64,000 bases of DNA, from NCBI GenBank assembly GCA_035276685.1, contig DATELK010000065.1, positions 16,719 to 80,718 of the forward strand. Reading direction: 5' to 3'. Position numbers and translations under genes: made by a program. This document shows positions 39,337 through 47,103 of this stretch, piece by piece; position 1 is the first letter of the stretch, and each line of letters starts with the position of its first letter. Origin of the DNA: JACVRN01 sp035276685 (GTDB lineage: Bacteria; Acidobacteriota; Blastocatellia; Pyrinomonadales; Pyrinomonadaceae). The notes beneath the pieces are model-generated. The model had not been told where the DNA came from. It was given only the letters and a program-made list of their open reading frames with translations, and did not search any database.

Positions 39337-40241
39337 CCTTCTCTGCTCCACCACTCAATCGTTTCGGCAAGGCCGTCCGAGAGGCTGTAGGCCGGAGTCC
39401 AGCCGACCTCTGTTTTTAGCCGCTCGACATCGGCGACGATAAGCGGCGGCTCAGTCTCAGGCGTGGGCAGCGCTCCGAGCCTCACAAGCTCGCGCCCGCC
39501 TATCTGGTCTGCGATACGGCGTACAATCTCTCTAACCTCTACAGGCTCGCCCGAAGCTATGTTGACCGCGCCCGACACGTCGCTCTCTAAAAGCGAGACG
39601 AAGGCGGAGGCCACATCCTGCACGTGCAGGTAATCCCTGACTTGAGTCCCTGCTGTGCAGGCCACCGTCTCGCCTCGGAGCAGGCCGCGTATGACGTGCG
39701 GCACTAGACGCGCGGGGTGCTCGTGCGGCCCGTAAAGGAAGAAGATTCGTCCCCACGCCGCGCTCACGTTTAAGCCCCCGGCCGCCGCGTCCAGCATCAA
39801 AGAGAGCGCGTGCTTCGACGCACCATACAGCGTTTGAGGCAGAAGCGGCGTACTCTTCTCGGAGCAGATGCACTGGCTCCAATCATACTCGGCGCAGGTG
39901 CCCGCCATGACCACGCGCTCGCCGCCTGCGCGAGCAAACTGCTGCAACAAATCGAGGCTCGCCTGAACCCACGCGAGATTCTCAAGGGCCGTCCAGTACT
40001 TGCCCGGCACAGCGTACCATGCAAGGTGCAGCAGAGAGTCGGGCCGCACGCGCGCCAGAAGCTCAGAGACCTCCGAAGGATTGAGCAGGTCTGCGCGGTG
40101 CCACGTGACCTCTTTTGAAAGACCTTCGGGCGGTAAGCTCCTTGAGACGGCGTGGACTTCCACCAGTTCACGCGAGGCGAGCTGTGGCAGAGCGTGCCTG
40201 CCTATAAACCCGCCCGCGCCTGTCACCAAGACTCTCTTCAT
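39330..40241 (-). CDS. NAD-dependent SDR, last step of CDP-deoxysugar operon
   Basis: The 303-residue extended SDR has TGAGGFIGRHALPQL, LLHLAWYAVPGKYW, AGTCAEYDW and catalytic YGASK. In the operon order cytidylyltransferase, 4,6-dehydratase, C-methyltransferase, 3,5-epimerase, SDR, it most likely reduces the 4-keto group of a branched CDP-6-deoxysugar. Its ATG overlaps the epimerase stop by 4 bases (ATGA). Its stop codon is supplied by repeat B copy 2. An epimerase role is the alternative. Confidence 0.85.
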   Translation of the reverse strand: MKRVLVTGAGGFIGRHALPQLASRELVEVHAVSRSLPPEGLSKEVTWHRADLLNPSEVSELLARVRPDSLLHLAWYAVPGKYWTALENLAWVQASLDLLQQFARAGGERVVMAGTCAEYDWSQCICSEKSTPLLPQTLYGASKHALSLMLDAAAGGLNVSAAWGRIFFLYGPHEHPARLVPHVIRGLLRGETVACTAGTQVRDYLHVQDVASAFVSLLESDVSGAVNIASGEPVEVREIVRRIADQIGGRELVRLGALPTPETEPPLIVADVERLKTEVGWTPAYSLSDGLAETIEWWSREGN

Positions 40242-40768
40242 CCTGCGAAGTCCGGGAAGCTCTCATCGCGCTCAGACATGACGCGCTCCGCTATGGGCCA
40301 GCGAAAGTCGAAGCCGGGGTCGTTCCAGCGAACGCCACGCGCGTACTCCGGCTGGTAGAGTGCTGAAATCTGGTACAGCACCTCCGTCTCGTCTTCCAGA
40401 GTCTGAAAGCCGTGCGCGAATCCCTCCGGTATGTAGAGCATGCGGAAGTTCGAGGCCGTCAATTCCACGGCGAACCATTTTTTGAAAGTCTCGGACGCGG
40501 GCCTGAGGTCAACAATCAGGTCGTAGAGAGCGCCGCGAGCGCACCTGACGAGCTTCGCCTCCTCGAAGGGCGCGGCCTGATAATGAAGCCCTCGCAGCGT
40601 CCCGCGCTTGAGATTGAAAGAGGTGCTGCACTGCTCCAGATGCTGATTGAGGCCGTGCGCCTCGAACTCCTCGCGGCACCACGTTCGCGCAAAGTAGCCG
40701 CGCTCGTCCCTGTGCGGCTCCATCTCTATGACGTAAGCTCCCTTCAAAGGAGTCTCTGTGAACTTCAA
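40238..40768 (-). CDS. rfbC: Nucleotide-4-keto-6-deoxysugar 3,5-epimerase (RmlC family)
   Basis: The 176-residue cupin has RGLHYQ (catalytic His), FFAVEL-like core and IPEGFAHGFQTLED with the metal-free RmlC jelly-roll pattern. The best start is a TTG at 40768 that overlaps the TGA of the methyltransferase gene (TTGA). It gives a normal family length, whereas the longer frame to 40864 adds 32 unrelated residues. It should epimerise a keto intermediate of the CDP-sugar made by RfbF/RfbG. Confidence 0.88.
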   Translation of the reverse strand: MKFTETPLKGAYVIEMEPHRDERGYFARTWCREEFEAHGLNQHLEQCSTSFNLKRGTLRGLHYQAAPFEEAKLVRCARGALYDLIVDLRPASETFKKWFAVELTASNFRMLYIPEGFAHGFQTLEDETEVLYQISALYQPEYARGVRWNDPGFDFRWPIAERVMSERDESFPDFAG

Positions 40769-42000
40769 GCTATAACCTCTACCTGCGGGATGGGCACGAC
40801 GAAGCGTGCGCCCCACTCGCGCGCGTAAGTACTCTGCGCCATTATCTCTTCGCGCAGGTTCCAAGGCAGTATCAGCACGTAATCCGGCCGCGTCTCTTTC
40901 AATTTGTCAGGGTGATGTATGGGGATGCGCGTGCCGGGCAGGTATCGCCCCTGCTTGTGCGGGCTAGCGTCCACCGTGTACTCGATGAAGTCGGTGCGTA
41001 TGCCGCAATAGTTCAGGAGCGTGTTGCCCTTGGCGGGCGCGCCGTAAGCCGCAACGCGCTTGCCCTCGCGCCGCGCCCCTATCAGAAAGGTAAGGAGCGA
41101 GCGCTTCGTCTCTTCCACCTGCGCGGAGAAGCCCAAGTATGTCTCAAGTCTTCGCGTGCCAAATGAAAGCTCGCGCTCTTTAAGCTCATCAACACGCTCC
41201 GAGAGAGGCTTGCTCTCATCCTCCATGTGGCGCGCGTAGATTCTGAGCGAGCCGCCGTGCGTCTCAAGCTCTTCGACATCAAACAGCGTCAGGCCGTGAC
41301 GCGCGAAGACCTCTTCGACCGTGAGGAAAGAGAAGTAAGAGAAGTGCTCGTGATAGATGGTGTCGAACTGGTTGCCCTCCATGAGCCGCATCAGGTGCGG
41401 GAACTCCATGGTGACGACGCCCTGCGGCTTCAGCAGAATCTTCAGCCCTTCCACGAAATCGTTGAGCGCGGGCACGTGCGCCAGCACGTTGTTGCCTAGC
41501 AGAAGGTCTGCTTGCTTGCCTTCCGCCGCGAGCCTCGTAGCTAGCTGGCTCCCGAAGAACTCAGTGATGGTCGGCACTCCCTTTTCTTCGGCCACGCGCG
41601 CGACGTTCGCCGCAGGCTCTATGCCGAGCGAAGGCACGCCGCCGTTTACGAAGTATTGCAGGAGGTAGCCGTCGTTGCTCGCTATCTCGACGACGCGGCT
41701 CTCCGCGTTCAGACGGAAGCACTCTCGCATCTGCTCCGTATACTTCCTGGCGTGTCTCAGCCACGACTCGGAATAGGATGAGAAGTAGGCGTAATCCTGA
41801 AAGATGTGCTCGGGGCTTTCGAACTCTTCCAACTGTACTAGGAAGCAGCGGTGGCAGACGTAGGCGTGAAGCGGATAGAAGGGCTCCATGCGGCTCAACT
41901 GCTCCGGCGCGAGGTAAGAGTTGGAGAGAGGCGAGACACCTAAGTCAACAAAGGTGTGCTGTAGCTCCGTGCCGCAGAAACGGCAGACTGATTGACTCAT
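40765..42000 (-). CDS. Sugar C-methyltransferase (TylC3/NovU-like)
   Basis: The protein has 411 residues in three parts. An N-terminal zinc ribbon (CRFCG ... CHRC) and a SAM fold (VEIASNDGYLLQYF) precede a C-terminal methyltransferase 14-like lobe (VAAYGAPAKGNTLLNYCG). The motif YHEHFSYFS carries the His/Tyr used by C-3 ketosugar methyltransferases. It therefore likely adds a methyl branch to a 4-keto-6-deoxysugar. It is co-translated with rfbG upstream (ATGA overlap) and the epimerase downstream. Confidence 0.92.
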   Translation of the reverse strand: MSQSVCRFCGTELQHTFVDLGVSPLSNSYLAPEQLSRMEPFYPLHAYVCHRCFLVQLEEFESPEHIFQDYAYFSSYSESWLRHARKYTEQMRECFRLNAESRVVEIASNDGYLLQYFVNGGVPSLGIEPAANVARVAEEKGVPTITEFFGSQLATRLAAEGKQADLLLGNNVLAHVPALNDFVEGLKILLKPQGVVTMEFPHLMRLMEGNQFDTIYHEHFSYFSFLTVEEVFARHGLTLFDVEELETHGGSLRIYARHMEDESKPLSERVDELKERELSFGTRRLETYLGFSAQVEETKRSLLTFLIGARREGKRVAAYGAPAKGNTLLNYCGIRTDFIEYTVDASPHKQGRYLPGTRIPIHHPDKLKETRPDYVLILPWNLREEIMAQSTYAREWGARFVVPIPQVEVIA

Positions 42001-43094
42001 AGCCCTTCCCCTTCCTCTACGGAATCCTGAAAGGCTCGAATCTGCTCAAGCGAGAAGGCCTGCACGTCCTCGCCGTTCTGATAAGCCCTGTACCAGTTGA
42101 CAGTCTCTTTCAAAGTCCTCTCCAAGGGCCAGCGCGGCCGCCACTCAAGATGCGTGCGCGCCTTGGAGCAATCAAGCTTCAGGTAGTGCGCCTCGTGCGG
42201 GTGCAGGTTTTTATCAATCGCCCACGCAGCCTTGCCCTCTCTCGAAGACCAAAGCTCGGACAGGCGGCGGACGACGTGCTCCACCGTCTGCGCGTCCTCT
42301 TCGCGCGGCCCGAAGTTCCAGCCCTCACTGTAAGCCGCCGCGTCCTCGCAGAGCTTTTCGCAGAGCAGCAGGTAGCCGTGAAGCGGGTCGAGCACGTGCT
42401 GCCACGGGCGCACCGCGCGGGGGCTTCGTATAGCCACCTCGCGCCCCTCCATCCAGCTCTTGATGATGTCAGGCACGAGCCTGTCCTCGGCCCAGTCGCC
42501 GCCGCCCAGCACGTTGCCCGCGCGTGCCGATGCGACCGCAGTCGTGCCCTTCTCTCCCGATTGAAAGAAGGAGCTTCGCATGGCGGAGGTGACAAGCTCC
42601 GCGCAGCCCTTGCTTGAGGAGTAAGGGTCGTGGCCGCCCATGCTTTCGGTTTCTCTGTAGCCCCAGACCCACTCACGATTTTCGTAGCACTTGTCGCTCG
42701 TGACCACGACCACTGCCCTCACAAAATCGGAGCCCGAGCGACGCACGGCCTCAAGCACGTTGACCGTGCCCATCACGTTCGTCCCGTAGGTCTCAACCGG
42801 ATTAGCATAGGAGCGGCGCACGAGCGACTGCGCGGCCATGTGTATGATGATTTCGGGACGGCGGCTCTCAATCAACTGGCTCACGCGCTCGAAGTCGCGC
42901 ACGTCGCCCGTCACGGACTCCACCTGCTCACTTATGCGCGCCAGTTGAAAGAGGCTAGGCGTAGTCGGAGGCTCAAGCGCGTAGCCCGTGACACGCGCTC
43001 CCATCTCCGCCAGCCAGAGCGAGAGCCAGCTTCCCTTAAAGCCCGTGTGCCCCGTCAAGAGGACTCTTTTATCTCTCCAGAATTCGGGTCTCAT
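41997..43094 (-). CDS. rfbG: CDP-glucose 4,6-dehydratase
   Basis: The protein has 365 residues from the ATG at 43094, which overlaps the stop of rfbF by 4 bases. Diagnostic motifs are LLTGHTGFKGSWLSLWL, GYALEPPTTPSLFQLA and the catalytic DPYSSSKGCAEL (YxxxK with S-S-S-K). It converts CDP-glucose to CDP-4-keto-6-deoxyglucose. Together with RfbF this commits glucose-1-phosphate to CDP-deoxysugars. Length is typical. Confidence 0.95.
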   Translation of the reverse strand: MRPEFWRDKRVLLTGHTGFKGSWLSLWLAEMGARVTGYALEPPTTPSLFQLARISEQVESVTGDVRDFERVSQLIESRRPEIIIHMAAQSLVRRSYANPVETYGTNVMGTVNVLEAVRRSGSDFVRAVVVVTSDKCYENREWVWGYRETESMGGHDPYSSSKGCAELVTSAMRSSFFQSGEKGTTAVASARAGNVLGGGDWAEDRLVPDIIKSWMEGREVAIRSPRAVRPWQHVLDPLHGYLLLCEKLCEDAAAYSEGWNFGPREEDAQTVEHVVRRLSELWSSREGKAAWAIDKNLHPHEAHYLKLDCSKARTHLEWRPRWPLERTLKETVNWYRAYQNGEDVQAFSLEQIRAFQDSVEEGEGL

Positions 43095-43864
43095 TCCCAG
43101 ACCTTCCAGGGCGCTTTCCCGGTGGCCCATAGCTCTTCCAGTTGATGCTTGTCGCGCAAAGTATCCATGGGCTGCCAGAAGCCCTTATGAAAAAAGGTCG
43201 AGAGCTGGCCCTCGGATGCAAGCCTCTCCATGGGCTCCTGCTCCCAGACCGTCTGGTCGCCCTCTATGTAATCAATGACCTTGGGCGAGAGGATGAAGAA
43301 GCCGCCGTTTATCCAGCCGTCGCCCGAAGGCTTTTCACGAAAGCTCGTGACGCGGCTTCCGTCAACGACGAGCGCGCCGAAGCGTCCCGGCGGCTGGACG
43401 GCCGTCACGGTCGCCAAAGTCTTCTGCGCTTTGTGAAACTCTACGAGCGCGCCTATGTCTATGTCGGCCAGCCCGTCGCCGTAGGTGAAGCAGAAGTCCG
43501 CATCATCAAGATAATTTCGCACGCGCTTGAGACGCCCGCCCGTCATCGTCTCCGCGCCCGTGTCAACGAGCGTGACTCTCCACGGCTCGGCGTAGTTCTG
43601 ATGCACGCGCATCTCGTTGCGCTCTATGTCGAAGGTGATGTCGGACATGTGCAGGAAGTAGTTGGCGAAGTACTCCTTGATGATGTAGCCCTTGTAGCCG
43701 CAGCAGATGATGAAGTCGTGTATGCCGTGCGCGGAATAGGTCTTCATGATGTGCCAGAGGATAGGCTTGCCGCCAATCTCCACCATGGGCTTGGGCTTCA
43801 TGCTGGTCTCTTCGCTGAGGCGGCTTCCCATGCCGCCCGCCAGGATAACGGCTTTCATGCTCAT
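43091..43864 (-). CDS. rfbF: Glucose-1-phosphate cytidylyltransferase
   Basis: The 257-residue protein has ILAGGMGSRLSEETSMKPKP, MVEIGGKPILWHIMKTYSAH, CCGYKGYIIKEYF, FTYGDGLADI and FWQPMDTLRDKHQLE, all hallmarks of RfbF. It makes CDP-glucose from CTP and glucose-1-phosphate. The first ATG (43864) overlaps the acyltransferase stop; a second in-frame ATG is two codons later. It opens the branched-deoxysugar part of the operon. Confidence 0.96.
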   Translation of the reverse strand: MSMKAVILAGGMGSRLSEETSMKPKPMVEIGGKPILWHIMKTYSAHGIHDFIICCGYKGYIIKEYFANYFLHMSDITFDIERNEMRVHQNYAEPWRVTLVDTGAETMTGGRLKRVRNYLDDADFCFTYGDGLADIDIGALVEFHKAQKTLATVTAVQPPGRFGALVVDGSRVTSFREKPSGDGWINGGFFILSPKVIDYIEGDQTVWEQEPMERLASEGQLSTFFHKGFWQPMDTLRDKHQLEELWATGKAPWKVWE

Positions 43865-44613
43865 CTCTCTAATTGCGCGCTCTCGTCTTCAAAATCATCC
43901 GGCAGGTCTGGCCGCGTCTTCTGCTCTACAAGGAACCGGTCGTCCTCGCTCAGGGGCTTTATAGGCTTTGCAGGCACGCCCGCTATCAGGTAGTACTCGC
44001 CCGTCAGTTGCCCTGTGACGACAGCGCCGATGCCTACGATGCAGCGCGAGGGAATCCGGCTCCCGGGCGCGACTCTTATCTCCGAGCCTATGTAAGTGAA
44101 AGAGCCAATCTCTATGGGGCGCGTCCTCTGACGGTTGTGCGTCCAGAGCGACGAGTTGCGCCCGCCCAGGATTGTACGGCGTCCAATCTCCACGCGGTCT
44201 GTGAAATCAATCTTGTGGCCCGTGGTGACGATGCTCGCGTCGCCGAGCAGAAAGCGCGGCTCAAGCTTATTGACGGCGATGGGCTCGGGGATGGAGTTAA
44301 TCTCGTTGAGACGGATTATCTCGGAATAGCGGCCGAGCCTGACTTCTTCGCCGCCGCGTATGATGTTGAGATGGCCTATGCGCGCGTGGTCTCCTATAGA
44401 AAGCTTTTCCACCCCTATGACAAGATTCAGGTGGCCTATGCGAACGTCGTCCTCAATCGTGCAGTTGCGAGCGTCTATGATGCTGAAGCCGATGCGGACG
44501 CGCTTGCCAATGCTATAACCGAAGAAGAGGCGATAGCAAATACGCTTGAGGAACGAGGGCAATACCGCTATCCCGGCCAAGCCAAGCAGCCGGAACTTAC
44601 CTGTTCGATGCAT
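43861..44613 (-). CDS. Left-handed beta-helix acyltransferase
   Basis: The 250-residue protein is dominated by hexapeptide repeats (IEDDVRIGHLNLVIG; IGDHARIGHLN; VEIGRRTILGG; ITSGS-like turns). Its C-terminal SRCIVGIGAVVTG fits O-acetyl/serine-type transferases (CapG/WbbJ). It likely acetylates a sugar hydroxyl or amine using acetyl-CoA. It is the first gene of the tightly overlapping operon 44613-39330. The N-terminal ~40 residues are basic and hydrophobic, perhaps membrane-associating. Confidence 0.82.
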   Translation of the reverse strand: MHRTGKFRLLGLAGIAVLPSFLKRICYRLFFGYSIGKRVRIGFSIIDARNCTIEDDVRIGHLNLVIGVEKLSIGDHARIGHLNIIRGGEEVRLGRYSEIIRLNEINSIPEPIAVNKLEPRFLLGDASIVTTGHKIDFTDRVEIGRRTILGGRNSSLWTHNRQRTRPIEIGSFTYIGSEIRVAPGSRIPSRCIVGIGAVVTGQLTGEYYLIAGVPAKPIKPLSEDDRFLVEQKTRPDLPDDFEDESAQLER

Positions 44614-44676
44614 TCAAAGCCCGCCATTCTGGCCATAGAGATTAAAAAGCAAGTCATTCAGTATATAACGGATTCT

Positions 44677-44758
44677 AACAGGGATGGACAGGATAGACAG
44701 GATGAAAGTGAAAGCTATTTCTTCTTTATCCTGTTCATCCTGTCCATCCCTGTTAATT
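44677..44758. repeat. Dispersed palindromic repeat B, copy 3
   Basis: Inverted arms (about 44677-44705 with 44725-44758) belong to the 'aacagggatggacaggata' family. The GT4 gene on its right ends with TAA at 44753-44755 inside the arm. It separates that gene from the acyltransferase-rfbF operon. Confidence 0.9.
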
Positions 44759-45964
44759 CGTTTCTTTTATGCGCTCGTAGACGCTTCTGTACCGTGTGCC
44801 GCCGACGCCCACGAGGTCGAAGTTGCGGCGCGCGGCATCAAGAGAGCGCTCCTTTATATCCGCTTCCGACGCAAGAGCGAGCGCGCGGCGCGCGGCCTCC
44901 CTGTAAGCGTCCGCGTCAAGCTCTTCAACGACGACGCCCACGCGCTCCTGTTCCAGCATCTCGTCCATGTCGCCCACGCCCGCGTTGCAGACTACTACGA
45001 GCCCGGCTGCGAGGTACTCGGCAATCTTCGTGGGCGAGGCGGCAATCTGTGAAAAGGCAGGCTTGCGAAAGGAGAGCCCGAGGCGTGCGCGGCGAAGGTG
45101 TCGCGGCACTTCAGCGGGCGCGACCGCGCCTATATGGAAATCGTCAGGCTTCAGGCCTACGCTTTCGAGTCGCGCGGCAGCCTCCTTCGGCTCCGAAGCG
45201 GTCATGATGTTAAGAAAGGCTTCGGGTCTCTCTGCGCGCACGGCCAGAAAGAAGCGGCCCATCTCTTCCAGCAGGTAAAGCCCCGTCACGCTTCCGGCGT
45301 AAGTGACTACGAAGCGCTCTTCCGGTTCGGGCTGAAGCTCCTGCCCGTTCTGCGCGAAGCGCGAGAAGTCCACGCAGCATGGAATCACTTCTATCTCGTC
45401 TGCGCTAGCAAGCTTCTGCTCCACGAGCCAGTCCTTCATGCGGCGCGTCAGCACTACAAGTTGGTCTGCCCTCTTTATCCCTGCACGCTCCAGCCGCTTT
45501 ACCATTCGAAACGGCAGAGAGCCTTCGGCCCAGACCTGCGCGTCGGCGTACTCTTCCGCCACTAGCCCGCGTATGTCGAAGATAAGACGGCAGCGCGTGA
45601 CCCTGTGTGCCAAGAGCGCCATCGCCATAGCTATGTGCGCCCGCGCGTGCAGCACGTCAATCCTGTGACGCTGAATCAGCCGCACGGCCGCCCACGCGCC
45701 CATCAGCACGTCGTAGGCAGTCGCGGGCATGGACGGCCGCTTGTGATACGGCAGTGAGAGCCAGCGTATGCCCTGCTCCATTAGCCTCGCGCGCTCTGCT
45801 TTAAGCTCCTCGTCGTTCCATCGCTCCTTCATACGCGGCTCGAAGGTCAGCAGGTAGACTTCAATTCCAGCGCCTGCCAGTTGTCGCAGGTAAGGCAGCA
45901 CCTGCGTCTGAACCAGCGGCTCGCGCAGACCGAAATAGCAGAGGTATAGCGTGCGGATTCCCAT
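44753..45964 (-). CDS. Family 4 glycosyltransferase
   Basis: This 403-residue GT-B protein has an N-lobe LYLCYFGLREPLVQTQVLPY with DVLHARAHIAMAMA, and a donor lobe VVTYAGSVTGLYLLEEM with SPTKIAEYLAAGLVVVCNAG. The final residues ETN and stop TAA coincide with the arm of repeat B copy 3. Upstream is repeat B copy 4, so the gene is bracketed by two copies of the same palindrome and may be its own transcription unit. Donor and acceptor unknown. Confidence 0.88.
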   Translation of the reverse strand: MGIRTLYLCYFGLREPLVQTQVLPYLRQLAGAGIEVYLLTFEPRMKERWNDEELKAERARLMEQGIRWLSLPYHKRPSMPATAYDVLMGAWAAVRLIQRHRIDVLHARAHIAMAMALLAHRVTRCRLIFDIRGLVAEEYADAQVWAEGSLPFRMVKRLERAGIKRADQLVVLTRRMKDWLVEQKLASADEIEVIPCCVDFSRFAQNGQELQPEPEERFVVTYAGSVTGLYLLEEMGRFFLAVRAERPEAFLNIMTASEPKEAAARLESVGLKPDDFHIGAVAPAEVPRHLRRARLGLSFRKPAFSQIAASPTKIAEYLAAGLVVVCNAGVGDMDEMLEQERVGVVVEELDADAYREAARRALALASEADIKERSLDAARRNFDLVGVGGTRYRSVYERIKETN

Positions 45965-45978
45965 CTAAAGCGTATTCA

Positions 45979-46060
45979 AACAGGGATGTGCAGGATGAAC
46001 AGGATAAAGAAGAGATGCTTTATCTTTTATCCTGCCTATCCTGTCCATCCCTGTTAATTT
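45979..46060. repeat. Dispersed palindromic repeat B, copy 4
   Basis: Inverted arms (about 45979-46010 with 46024-46058) show several compensated and uncompensated changes. The methyltransferase gene reads through the whole right arm and ends in the loop at 46020-46022. It lies 14 bases upstream of the GT4 start at 45964. Confidence 0.88.
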
Positions 46061-47051
46061 CTTCTTCTCTTTTGCGGCCGACCAGATTCAGGCCGGGATT
46101 GCCGAGGCGTCTAAGCTCCTGTATGCCTGAGCCTGAGAGAGCGTGCTCGGCTTCCTGTAGAGTCTGCGGCTGGTCATACTGCGGCGCGAGCATATCAAAC
46201 GTGTCCAGTATGGCCCAGTGATAGCGCTGCCTCCATGATAGAGAACGCTCGTCAACGTAATTTGCGACCGGGATAGCGAACTTGAAAAACTTTCCAAGCT
46301 TCGGGATGCGAAAGGTGACTTCCGTGATGGGGAACACGACGGGCATCACGGCCTTGATAAGCCCCAGCAGCACGCGGTCGTTGAGCCTCTTCGTCAGAGG
46401 CCTTATCAGGTACTTGCTGTAAAGGAGCGTCCAGGGCTTTCGCTCGTAAATCGTGACGGCAATCTCTCCGTCCTGCTTAAGCACGCGCGGCAGAGCCTGC
46501 ATGGCCCTGTGCGGGTCAGGCGTGTGTTGAAGCACGCCTATGCAGTAGCAGCCGTCAAAGGCTCCCGTGCGAAAGGGAAGCTCAAAGATGCTGGCCTGAA
46601 CAAAATGCACGTTCTTTCGTCCCTTGAGCGTCTTCTGCGCGGCTTCTATGGCGCTGCTGATGTCTAGGCCGACCGCCTCGCAGTCCGCCTTGGAGATAAC
46701 GTCTAGAAAGCGCCCGGCACCGCAGCCCGCGTCCAGAATCCACTTGCCCTTGAGCGACTCTCTGGTCCAGCCCGTCTCCGAATAGAGCCTCTCTTCCGAG
46801 AGCGATGTGCCGTTGATGGAATCAATCTGCTCGGACTTGAACAGGTTCCACTGGTAGCCGAACGACGACGCGTAGTTATCCTTGGGCACGAAGCGCGGAA
46901 TGCCAAGCTCTATGGGATAGACCGCTGAGCAGCCCGCGCAAGAGAGGCTGCCCTCAAGCACCTCGCCGTCATCGCTCGTCTTTTCCGTCTTGCAAGATAG
47001 TTCGCCCTGACACTTGGGGCAGGCCAGAACTTCCAACAATTTCATCTGCAT
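46020..47051 (-). CDS. Class I SAM methyltransferase with zinc ribbon and repeat-derived tail
   Basis: The protein has 343 residues. The N-terminal Trm112-like ribbon reads CPKCQGEL ... CAGCSAVYPIELGIPRF. The methyltransferase core is WILDAGCGAGRFLDVIS, VGLDISSAIEAA and YCIGVLQHTPDPHRAM. The last 12 residues (INRDGQDRQDKR) and the stop are encoded by repeat B copy 4, so the original end was probably near residue 330. A second ATG two codons in is equally likely as start. It shares architecture with the protein at 20277. Target unknown. Confidence 0.83.
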   Translation of the reverse strand: MQMKLLEVLACPKCQGELSCKTEKTSDDGEVLEGSLSCAGCSAVYPIELGIPRFVPKDNYASSFGYQWNLFKSEQIDSINGTSLSEERLYSETGWTRESLKGKWILDAGCGAGRFLDVISKADCEAVGLDISSAIEAAQKTLKGRKNVHFVQASIFELPFRTGAFDGCYCIGVLQHTPDPHRAMQALPRVLKQDGEIAVTIYERKPWTLLYSKYLIRPLTKRLNDRVLLGLIKAVMPVVFPITEVTFRIPKLGKFFKFAIPVANYVDERSLSWRQRYHWAILDTFDMLAPQYDQPQTLQEAEHALSGSGIQELRRLGNPGLNLVGRKREEEINRDGQDRQDKR

Positions 47052-47103
47052 AATTGATTCTTCTTCTAAACCGGGGCTGTGAGAACTACTCGCTCATCAG
47101 AGG

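Noticed and set aside
43873..45207. 444-residue plus-strand open frame
   Set aside because: It runs antisense through the acyltransferase, repeat B and GT4 genes and has low-complexity Arg/Ala-rich sequence. The minus-strand genes have clear family motifs.
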